64,000 nt of DNA from Pycnopodia helianthoides (Eukaryota; Echinodermata; Asteroidea; Forcipulatida; Asteriidae). Below, in pieces: positions 38,601 to 50,600 of the stretch. A program made the position numbers and the translations under genes. The stretch's first letter is position 1. Every line of letters begins with the position of its first letter. The stretch spans positions 16,522,332 through 16,586,331 of the forward strand of contig CM063257.1 of assembly GCA_032158295.1 (NCBI GenBank). The letters are read 5' to 3'. A model generated the notes under the pieces. That model did not search any database, was not told the origin of the DNA, and was given only the letters and a program-made list of their open reading frames with translations.

Positions 38601-41600
38601 AAGTTAGTAACAGGTCTCATACTTCAAAGCCCAGCTCCGCATACCTTGCAGGAAAAAATACTGAGGCTTTAAGACGCCAATTGGTGTGATAAAGCACTAT
38701 ATACAGTCATGTGAGACTAGGCACAAACTGTCTTTAACGTGGACAAGGAAAGATAAATAATGGCAGTATAGGACGCATCGCGCTTGTGGAACACCTGTCT
38801 AAGGAATGCCACAAAAATATCTTTAAAATGAGGATGAACAACACATTGTTACCAGGTAACAATTGTGACCTATGTTTCTGTTAATGTTTTGTCTACGCAG
38901 CAGTGCAAAGCTTGTTATTCAGACTCGTAGCGCTGGCCCAAAATCTGGACACGGACAGGCTCGTAGTGCTGGCCCAAAATCCGGACACTGAATTTTGCTA
39001 ACTAAAAACAAGTTTTCCTTGTTTTTTTCCATGACCCGCTCACATGCCTGTATATAAGAACTCAGTATTATTGTTATCTCAAAATGGCTTATGGGCCTCT
39101 GCTAATCTTTGGAGCCACTCTGTGTGAAGTGGGCGTGGCTCCACGTTGGATTCATGACAGGACATGAAAGAGTTCAACCACGGAACTATAACTGATTAGA
39201 ATTTTGTTTGATTTTTGTCTTAGGCCGAAGGACAGACAACGCGGTTTTGCGTTTGTGACGGATCTACGATTCTCAGTGTTGGATTTCATTGTATTCATGA
39301 AGTCGACCCTCAACAGTCTACAGGTATGAAGAAGTCAAAGTTGAATTACAAACTACGTAACAAAGTATCTGAATTTGTTTTACTGTTACACCGATGTGTG
39401 AACACATATTGTCTCAGTGCTTTCCCTTGTAAGTTCTGTACACTCCGTCCTTTTCCCTTGTAAGTTCTGTATACCTGGAGCTTTCCCTTGTAAGTTCTGT
39501 ATACCCGGAGCTTTCCCTTGTAAGTTCTGTATACCCCGAGCTTTCCCTTGTAAGTTCTGTATACCCGGAGCTTTCCCTTGTAAGTTCTGTATACCCGGAG
39601 CTTTCCCTTGTAAGTTCTGTATACCCGGAGCTTTCCCTTGTAAGTTCTGTATACCCGGAGCTTTCCCTTGTAAGTTCTGTATACCCGGAGCTTTCCCTAG
39701 TAAGTTCTGTATACCCGGAGCTTTCCCTTGTAAGTTCTGTATACCCGGGGCTTTCCCTTGTAAGTTCTGTATACCCGGAGCTTTCCCTTGTAAGTTCTGT
39801 ATACTCAGAGTTCTGTAAACTTTTACGAGTCATGTGGGAAAAAAAATGCACAAACCATTGTGAAATCTCAGTGAAGTGCTGGATTTGGCTGAAATTCAAG
39901 GAATTATTTCTGTTTCACCACGCTTTAAGGGGATTGCAAGTTCCTTTAAAACCGCCTTGAAAAAAAGAGTCTCCAGACCATTTATTGGCATATGTGAGTT
40001 TCACCATGATTTCAGGGAATGCTCTCCATCCAAGCCTAGAACTTTTTAATTGGTGAATAACATTTTCAGCAGTGCAGCACAGTAAAACCAACATAAAACA
40101 CTTGAGCTCTGACAAACAAACTCCATGAAAACAAGGTGAAAAGGAGGAATTTACCATTTCAAGGAGAAAAGTGGATTTTCACTTCGTTTTCAAGACACAC
40201 ATTTTCATAGTGTGGGTCTTTCCATAAATGAGTGGGCCAAAGCGTGACATGGTGTTATATCTCAAAAGATAATGTACTTTCTATATTCTTTGCATAAGTT
40301 TAAGTGGTGGGGATAGCTACGTTTAATGTATAACTTCAATTTCTCGAATCAGATTTTTTATTTTCATATCCGATCCAAAACTATCCATCACAGTGTAACA
40401 GAGACACCGGAGTCTCAGTTTCCTGTCACAGTGTGAAACTCATGACTTGTTTTGAACCGATGCATAATAAGGGAGAGAGGACTTTTTGAGTCACGGTGTA
40501 ACAAAGACACCAGTGTCTCGGTTCTGCGTGAAACTGTCGGCTTTTACTTCTTGGCCTACGTTTGAAGGTTTTCATTGAAAATAGCTGAATTACAGTATAC
40601 CAATGATGTTTACATAATATTACCCTTTTAAATTTAAATTTTCAATGGAAACCTACTAATTTATGGCAAAACAAGTCATGAGTTTCCCACTGTGACAGGA
40701 AACTGAGACTCCGGTGTCTCCATTACAGTGTGATGGATAGTTTTGGATCGTATATGAAAACAAAAAATCTGATTTGAGAAATTGAAGTTATGAGCTATCC
40801 CCACCACTTAAACATGTAAAGATTATAGAAAGTACATTGCCTTTTGAGATATAACACCATGTCACGCTTTGGCCCACTCATTTATAGAAAGACCCATATA
40901 CTTATGCTTCAGAATTTGACAGATGCTCATGCACCATAAAGTTTGATTACTTTTTTGCATAATGGCCAGATACACTGTATGTACATGTACATGTGAGTCA
41001 GATAGAGCTTATGTAATTCTACCATGTCTGCACACGTACATGTACTGTAAATACTATATACTGTACCCACATGTATTCATTTGATCCAGTTGTATGGAAT
41101 GCTTTAGTACCAGTAGTTTTTGCAAATGTAACAGTCGTAAAATATGGTCTCATGACGGAGGGTGACCTGGGCTTGATTTCACAAAGCACTAAGGTTCATC
41201 TTTTAGATGAGTTTGCAGAGTGATTTGTATTGTGACATCACACTTTGCTTACAAGTAGAAATTAAGCTTGATTTGCACTTTCGATCAATCATACATGGTG
41301 CTGTTTGTGAGGGCTCAATTTCATCACAAAGCACTCAGATTAAGCTTTATAAATGAAGTGGCAATATCACCATAGTTATTGTGACATCACACTTTGCTTA
41401 CATGTACAAGTAGAAATTATAAGCTTGATTTGCACTCAAGCTCTTATGTGAAATCGTGCTCTGCGCTTGAGTTCACAAAGCACTAAGATTCACTAAGACG
41501 AGTTTTTAGTATTAATGTACCATTAACCCTCTAACTGAATAAAACAGGAACAGAACGACAGGAACAACTATTGGAATCGCATGACTAGACAAACTCATGA

Positions 41601-44600
41601 TTAAAGGCAGGCCCGTACATCTTTGGTGATTACTCCAAATTTCCAAAAACTTAATAACCATGAAAACCTACTTGGTAAGAAGCACTCCAGCTGTTGATAA
41701 TGTACAACATTTTGAAAAAAGGATTTCTTTCTAAGGAATATGGTTTTAGAAAAAGGGATTCAAAAAAATTCATAACAAAACGTTTCTCAGGTTGTGCATC
41801 CCAACGGATTATTCTTCCTGCGTGGGCATAACCGCTCCAGATTTCCAGCGATATCGCAAAAAAAAAAACATAAGTGAAATAAAGTTTTACAGGCTACATG
41901 TACGTACATTTACATGTACAGTATGTAGGATTAAAACAATCAAACAGTTCCAAAACAAAAGGTATGTATGGATGTATACTTTGCCTATTAACCCTCCTAC
42001 TGTCAGTGACTCTTGGCAACATTTTTCAGTGAGTTGACCAACCATTTGAAACCATTCGACTGCCAAGGTTGTGTACGGTGGCACAACTGCGCACAGAACT
42101 AACTGTGTACTGTGTACTCTGTATACGTATGCGTTCCCTCATGGTATCATATTGCAGGCTGGCATAGTTTATCTATCATTCCAAACCACAGTGAATGGTA
42201 TTGAACGGTCAGACAGCAAGAGGGTTAATAGTGATTTGTATTGTGACATCACACTTTGCTTAGCAACTAAGATGGACACACATCTTAAGATCAGATAAAA
42301 ATGGCGCTTTGTGAAATTGAACCCTGTTCTTAGAGCGGCAGGGATCTCATATAAAGTAAGTGGTAATTTCAAATCAAGAATCAAGACTGTTTCCAAACAC
42401 CAGAGGTTCAGCCTTGAAACTTTGTTGTTATATTTTTAAATTCAAAGAAAAATTGACTAGAGCGGGATTTGAACCAACTGCCTTCGGATTAACCCTTTCA
42501 GTCCCAAGTTCTTTTGACATAAACAACCGCTGGAGCCCACGTTCTTTGACCACTCAAGCGTGAAGCACACTTCCTCACACGACAGGAAGCTGGTGTTCAA
42601 AGTTTGATTTTACAAACTCTATTATTACCTTGAAGATTTTATTTAAGAGCATAATGAGTAATAAAAATTGTCTTACTTATTGAATTTCCTTTCATATAGG
42701 CCCCTAATTCAAAAGTCATTGAAATCAGCAAAAAATGTCTAAGTTCTTGGTCCTTGCTTCCTCAGTGTGTTTTGAAAACCCAAACACTTTTTTGCACACA
42801 ACCTTATGGCACTCCATAGGTGTTTGGCATTTCGAATCTTTCTACTCTAATTTGAAGCGATTGCAAAATAACAACCCTATTTTATTTTACCGTCATTGGA
42901 AAGATCCGATCTTTCTCTTTCCAGTGATGGTAAGCTTGGATATGGAGGGTGAACATGGACAAAACTACAGTTTTTTAACAAATGGCCTTTGTGCCCAGGC
43001 TTGAGTGCTTTGTTGTGTGTTATCTTGGGCGACTATAGTCGCCCTTGGGGCTCAAGCAGGGTATAGTGCACAGTCGACTATAGTCGCCCTGGGGCTGAAA
43101 GGGTTAACGTGCTGCTCTCTGCCAACTGTTGGTAGAGCGCTGGCACGTTAATCCGGGTGTCGTTGGTTTCAAATCCCGCTCTAGTCAATTTTTCTTTGTT
43201 CAAACATGTTCAATCCAAAACTAATAAACTTTCCCCCAGTCAGTTTCCCTTGTGGTTCATAACTTGATATTTTTAAAATTCCTTACACAGGCAGAAATGA
43301 ATGGAGCCATAGGACCTGTGTGTTCTACGTCATTCTACCGTTGAATAAGAAAACACACAAAGACACCATGACGCACCTGTCACTCCGAGAAAGCAAGAAG
43401 AAGATCAACAAGAATATTGTGCCTCCGTTCTTCCAGGTACAGAGAGGTGGTTTGTTGCATGTTCAACTTGTCTTTTAATTCATTTTGATAAGGATGCACA
43501 TACAATGTTTGAAGGAGTCGGTGCTCACTGCCCAATTTCATAAAGCCTGTAAGCACAAAAACTTGCTAAGCACAGAAAACTCTTGCTTAGCAATAATAGC
43601 TAAAATACCATACAGTCACCATTGCTGCGACTGGGTTTCCCACCCATTGCTTGCTTAGCTAACAAATTTGCTGAGCAGATTGAAAACCTACTAATTTATG
43701 GCAAAACAAGTCATGATTTTCCACACTGTAACAGAAAACTGAGACTCCGGTGTCTCCGTTACAGTGTGATGGATAGTTTTTGGATCGTATATGAAACAAA
43801 AAATCTGATTCGAGAAATTGAAGTTATACATTAAACATATGAGCTATCCCACCCATTGCTTGCTTAGCTAACAAATTTGCTGAGCAGAATTTTCTGCTTA
43901 ACAGCTTTATGAAATTGGGTCCAGGTTCTGCCTGGGGGGCTACTATGGTGGGATTTGAACCCATACCCCTTCAAGTCTAGAGTAGATGTCAGAACCTCTA
44001 GACCACTCGGCATGCTTGACTAGACTACTGGGTACTAGGGTGGGATTCAAACCCATGACCTTCGCCATTCCAGAGCAGATGTCTTACCACTAGACCACCG
44101 AGATTGCCCGGTAGCTAGAGGCAGTTGGAATCCTACATTTTAGCTGCGGGTACCGCAACGATTTACTAGATGGTAAATTTTCATCAGGATACAAAATATA
44201 TATATATTTTTTTTAACCATACACCAATGTGTTTAAAGCACTGTATACCGGTACTTTCCAAAGTCCTGTAATTTGACATCTACATGTATTAAGACAAGCA
44301 GGAGTGTGTGGACAATGTTTACGAACACGTGTACATGTAGTCACAAAACCTAACCGCTCTCTAAACCTGTCACCCCCATGAATTACTCGCCACCAGAGGG
44401 CGCTATCATTCCTGTAACACATCACACCACGAACCCCTATCACGGCACTCCAGTGATAGCGGTTCGTGGTTGATAGCTGTTACAGGAATGATAGCGCCCT
44501 CTAGTGGCGAGTTGTTATTGGGGTGATAGCAGTTTAAAATGGCTGATAGGTTTTCGTGACTACACAGCTGGAGGTCTTGGAGCCAAGACTATGTAGTACT

Positions 44601-47600
44601 GTGTAAAGACGACCCGTCCCATAATCCACATGTGGAGAGTGTAAAGATCATGAATATTCATGAAGTATGCCCAGGGCTCAAATTTTACACTGGACGCTGG
44701 CCCGAGGCCAGTGATTTTAGCATTGGGCCAGTAAACTCATGGGCGGACAAGTCCTGCGGTCTTGTGTTTGTGTTCAAATGTTGACTTTCAGTCTGATAAC
44801 ACAATCCTGTTTATTATCAAGACTACTTACCCATAATATACAAATGAGATAAATTTTCTTAGTGCTTTTTCAATTCAAAGTTCAAATATTAACCTGCATT
44901 TTTTCTTCTCACTTCAATGTGTGGTCTTGTACTCAAAATTCCGCTGCAAGCCCTGCGGCCTTGTGGGTTTTTCCCCAAATCTAGCCTGAGTACGCCCATG
45001 AGGGTGTGCAGTCTAAACCTTGGTTTCTTCTGACTCTTTCAGAGCGTTGGTGTGGCGGATGAGATGGAGTTATACAACTATATAGAGAAATCTCATCTGA
45101 CGACAGAGCTGGGTGGATACCTGCAGTACTCACACCAGGACTGGGTTGTATTTAGAAGGGTAAGGATCGGTCCCATAACATTCTGACTGATTGAACTAAA
45201 GTGTTTACTCAATCCATTTCTGGTTCATATTCTAAAATAATTTTTGCGCGGTATTTTTTTTCACTGAACTTTTTTAGTTTCTGGAGTAGTCGTTTTCCTT
45301 TGAAAATACGGTTGCCGCGACAACGAAACCCGGTTTGTGCGAAGTGGGCGTGGCTTACAGTGGAATTACATGATCCCTGTGACTTGAAGTGTTCTCAGTA
45401 GTCTACTCATCACACCAATTGTACAACAATTGTCTCCCATTGTCATCCGAATAGCTTCATTTATTGAAAACTACATTTTGTTCAACCGACCAAAATGGAT
45501 ATGGGTTTTGAGGCATTGCATGGTGAGGTATCAGTATATATTCGGTTTGCGGTAACACCATGTGTAGAAAATATCTACTTGCTGTGTAGATTTGTTCTTT
45601 AGAGAACTTGTCTTGCTATTTATTCTACTACCGCGGAGTAGGTTTTTCGGAATTCGGGAGACTTCTCAGTTCTGAAAAGAACTGTCCTGCTTATTAACTA
45701 CTACCTGGGTGGGAGGTAGGAAATCGGCCTGGACTACTACTTTAGCTTTGTGGATCGGGGGGACCAAAATGCAGTTTTTCGTCTCATGAACTTTTGATCA
45801 GATAAGAAAGATCGTGTTGAAAACTGCTCATTCCCAAATTGGCGAGCACTGACTCGAGTTTGTCAAAGGCAAACTCAGGTCTGCTTTTAAGGGGTGAATC
45901 ACGTAAATGGTCTATACAAGGTGTAACGAACACTAACTGTATGCTCTCGGATCATGGAAGGACAATGCTCCCACGGCAGCTGGCCTGAACTTTGTGTGAA
46001 TTGTGCAGTGCTTGGACGAATTACCCTGTGCATTAGCTGATGTATAACATTGTATAACAATAATTGTGTGTAAAGATAAGAGATTATCCAGGTGCGCTGG
46101 CAGGATGTGTTGTCTTGGCGCCCTTTTCTAGCTTTGTGTTGCGTGTATGTTTTCTATCGTAAAAGAGTTATAAAACTGATGTTGTCCAGAGCGAACGTGT
46201 TGCTGAAGTAGAATAAAGTCTTGTTTAATGAAGTATTCTGATTGCCGTTGTGTTTTCCTGTAGGCGTTTTGTGACAGGTTAAACAAGGACCCAATTACAC
46301 GCTACACAAGGTACAATGTATGCTAATTCCCGTTATTTTGACCGCAGGTCGTGGAGCCGTTCTTCTCGGCCTTCGAGACATTTCAAGCCAAGCTGTCTCA
46401 CGCCTTCCACAGACTCTCAACAATGATGAACATTAATGGAGGAAACACCAAAGGTCAGCTCCAACAAACACTCAACGTAGTGCAGGATGAATACCATGAC
46501 ATTAGAAGGTGAGCTTGGCTCGGTGGCCATGATAATAATAATCAATAATAACAACAATGGCAAAATATTTATTTTAAGGTTAGGGTTTGGGTTAAGGTCA
46601 GTGTTCGGGTTAATTATAATATCATGTAAAAAACCACAAGGGAAACTGACTGTAAATTTTTAATAATTGGAACAAAGAAAAAAATTGACTAGAGTGGGAT
46701 TTGAACCAACGACCTCTGGATTAACATACTGGGGCTCTACAAACTGAGCTATCGAGCACTATTTTGGAGGTCTCCCTATTTTGTCAGTACATGTATCTTT
46801 GTTCAGGGGTGCCAGTCAGAAACAATACAACCTTTGACTTCTGTGTAGCCAGGGATCACCTAGATTGTATGGCTTCTGACTGGCACCCTGGAACAAAGAT
46901 ATTGACCAAATAGGGAGACCGCAAACATACATGTTTGACGTAGTGATATCTTGCCTTGTGTTCCACCTCTGGGGACCCCAGTTCAAATCACACCGGGGCA
47001 CTACATGGATTGGGTTTTTCAGTTCCTGCCTGGTTGCGTTGGTTTTCCCTGGAATATTTCTCATGGGGGTTTTCCTCCCACACCTAAAACTAAAACTTCC
47101 TTCATTGTCTTCTCTCCACGGGGTTCTTGGCAAGTATAGTGATTAAGTTCACTTTCTGAGAGTCCTTGGCTTCACAACCAAAATTAATAAATGAAATGAA
47201 ATGAAACATGTAGGACTAGATAGCCCCGGTATATTAACCCTGAGATTGTGGTTCAAATCCCGCTCTGGTCAATTATTCTTTCTTCAACCCCAAATTGATA
47301 AGAGTGAAACTGGATTAAGGTTAGGAACAAAAATGATAATCTAAGGCACTCCTAATTGTGTTACAGGGAGCTCAACCTGGACCCTGTGCTGGATGTATGT
47401 GAAGAACTGCTGCGTAGATTCACATGCTGCGAGGAGGAAGATGTCTTCACTGTCTTGGCCCAGAAACCGGTCTTCAAGGAGACCAAAAATGCGGTGGACA
47501 GTTGCTATAGTGTATTGAGTGCTGCCAAGAAGAAGATTGAGGAAGACTGGAGTGAGCTGTCCAGGGATTGTCCAGGCTATGCAGCATGTTGACTACACAA

Positions 47601-50600
47601 CTAATGTAAACAAGGTATGTCCACCAAGCTATGCAGCATGTTGATTACACAACTACATGTAAACAAGGTATGTCCACCAGGCTATGCAGCGTGTTGACTA
47701 CACAACTAATGTAAACAAGGTATGTCCACCAGGCTATGCAGCATTTTGACTACACAACTAATGTAAACAAGGTATGTCCACCAAGCTATGCGGCATGTTG
47801 ATTACACAACTACATGTAAACAAGGTATGTCCACCAGACTATGCAGCGTGTTGACTACACAACTAATGTAAACAAGGTATGTCCACTAAGCTATGCAGCA
47901 TGTTGATTACACAACTACATGTAAACAAGGTATGTCCACCAGGCTATGCAGCGTGTTGACTACACAACTAATGTAAACGAGGTATGTCTACCAGGCTATT
48001 TGCACCAGACTATCAATTCATGTACACACAAACCAAAGGATAACAAGATACATGTACATGAGATACAACATTTTTACAACAATTTTTGTTTTGCTATTAT
48101 AGCTTGGTAAATAGAATTAGCTGTTGCGAACTGCTTAACCGACCAAAAGAACCTATGGTTTAAAGGCCAACATATATTGTGAATGGGCTCATGTTTCGAC
48201 CCCAGCAGAGCCTCTTTCTGCAGAGTCTTACTGGAGAAAGACTGGTAGGGGCGAAGCGTGAAGTCATTATCAACTTGTTGCATTATTATATATACATCTG
48301 TGTAAATCTTTTTGGTAATGAAACTAGGGGACCCTCAACAGTGACCTTAAAGGCCCTGTACACTATTGGTAAGATTGAAAAACACAATGTTCACAGATTC
48401 ACACATAACTTACATGATTTAAAGTAAGTAATGGTAGAAAGGGTTCCTTAAAATATTTCTGCCTAAAATGCTATCGTTTCTGAGAAACGAGTAAAACAAT
48501 AGTAATTATCGCGCGCGATAATTTGAAAAAACAGAAAACACATAAGATCTCTTTTCACTATTTTCTCGTGACCTCGATGACCAATTGAGCTCAAACTTTC
48601 ACAGGTTTGTTTGTTCATGCAATGTTTAATAACACTAAATGTGGACACTGATTTTGAGCTGTTACCAAAAGTGTACAATACCTTTAACCTGTGTACTGTA
48701 GGTCTGATCAGATATGTGTACGTACCATTGTAGAGAAGATGATGAAGAATTGGTCAATTGAGGCACTAGGTAATTACAGACAGACGGAGGCTGTTCATCC
48801 GAGTATGGAGAAACTGTGGATAAGGCGCCTCCAGACCAATGGTCTGAACATCACAGAATGAAATGACTAATAACTTTTTGTCTTTGCCTTCTCCTTTTTC
48901 CCACAAATATCCCCCTTTTTAGTCTGCCTCAGTCGCGAATATTTATCACTTTTTCTCCCTCTTTCCGCCGTTGATTTTATCCTTTGTGTTTCAAATTATT
49001 GTGGTGTAACAAGCACCTTCCCTCTAACCCCCCCCCCTCCTTGTCTTCTTCTATTTTTCATCCTTGCTTTTTCCATGTGCTCTCTGCCCCTCTCTCTTTT
49101 CATCTATTTCCACTTGACTGCTACTGTTGTTACACACCAGTATACCTGTTTATGTATGTTGTGTTAGGTAGGGTTTGAAACTTTGCATGGTGGAAATACG
49201 ATATGGAAAAGGTTTGTGGTGACAACCATGTCATACTTGTCTCTTATTGAGTTGGGGTGGTTCTGAAAAGAACCATTGGTTATAACTCGACGTTTCGATC
49301 AGTATGCTCTGATCGTCTTCTGGAGAAAAGGAAGACGATCAGAGCATACTGATCGAAACGTCGAGTTATAACCAACGGTTCTTTTCAGAACCACCCCAAC
49401 TCAATGTGTTGTGTTGTCCTTTAGCCTTCGAGAAAGACTGCTAGGTTCAAAACGTCAGGCAACTAACTATTTGTTTGCATTTATACCGTACATCCTTCCG
49501 GTTGGTAAGCAGTTGTAGAACATTGAGAACATGCAGAATAGCTCATTCTTTTTTCTCACTTTACCTTTGAAAAAGACTCTGCTAGGGTCTAAATGTCAGG
49601 CTACTAACTATTTAGTGGCGTGTCGTGGCCGAGCGGATAAGAGCACCGGACTCAAGCTCTGGTGTTTCTGTTCAGCAGAGGGTCAGTTCGAGTCCCAGTC
49701 GTGACACTTGTGTCCTTAACAAGACACTTAACCATTATTGATGCGTCCTACGGATGGGACGTAAAGCCGTAGGTCCCGTGTGTTGTGTAATGCACGTAAA
49801 AGAACCCAGTGCACTTATCGCTAAGAGAAGGGGTTTGCCCCGGTGTTTCTGGTTTGATTGGCAGCATATTGCGCCACCGCACCTTGTAAGCCATTACATG
49901 GTGCTATAAATGCATAGGTCTCATACTTCAAAACGTAGCTCCACATACATGGCAGGTAAAAATACTGAGCGCTTTGTATCCTTTGGCAAAAGGCGCTATA
50001 TAAATACAGTTATTATTATTTATTATTATTATTTTTTGCATTTAAACCACAGGTCTTTTTTGGTTGGTAAGCAGTTAGCAACAGCTAATTCTAATTCCAG
50101 CATGTTATAGATAATACATTTATCACACTGACTAGACAAGTTCTTGTGTTTCAATTGCAGTTGTTGGAGTGGTTCAGGTTTAAGAAGGAGAGGGAGTTGA
50201 AACAACATGGAGTGATCGCTGAGAAACTCGGTGATGCTGAATTGATGTACAATCATTTTGAAACTGGGCTGCTACCAAAGGCTAAGGTACGTAGTTGTAA
50301 TGAAATCCATTTTCCTTTTTCAATCTAATTTTTGGCTGAGGGACGTTATCAAAACTAGTCCAGGACATCCAGCGGATAAGTACCATCCAGGACAAGGTTT
50401 TTTACCATCCAATAGTTCACCTTGTTATAAATTGGGTGTCAGAGAAAACATCTTTTTAACCATATTCATTTCATAATGAGTGCTGTTTGTAGCCCAAAGT
50501 GCCCAATCCAAAGGCAATGTGTCCCTTAAAAGTAAGATGACAGACTCTGATTTGTTGACTTGTTTTCTGTTTTAGGAGAAGCTTGGGAGAGCCAATGACT

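Noticed and set aside
39414..39899. 161- and 133-residue repeat proteins (SGYTELTRES / CKFCIPGAFP)
   Set aside because: They are translations of the 30-base intronic minisatellite on either strand.
42735..43004. 89-residue open frame as a possible transposase
   Set aside because: Lies within a 611-base non-autonomous MITE; no DDE or other transposase motif is visible.
43938..44115. Pair of tRNA genes on the minus strand
   Set aside because: A/B-box-like strings are present but no intact cloverleaf or sensible anticodon stem could be read.
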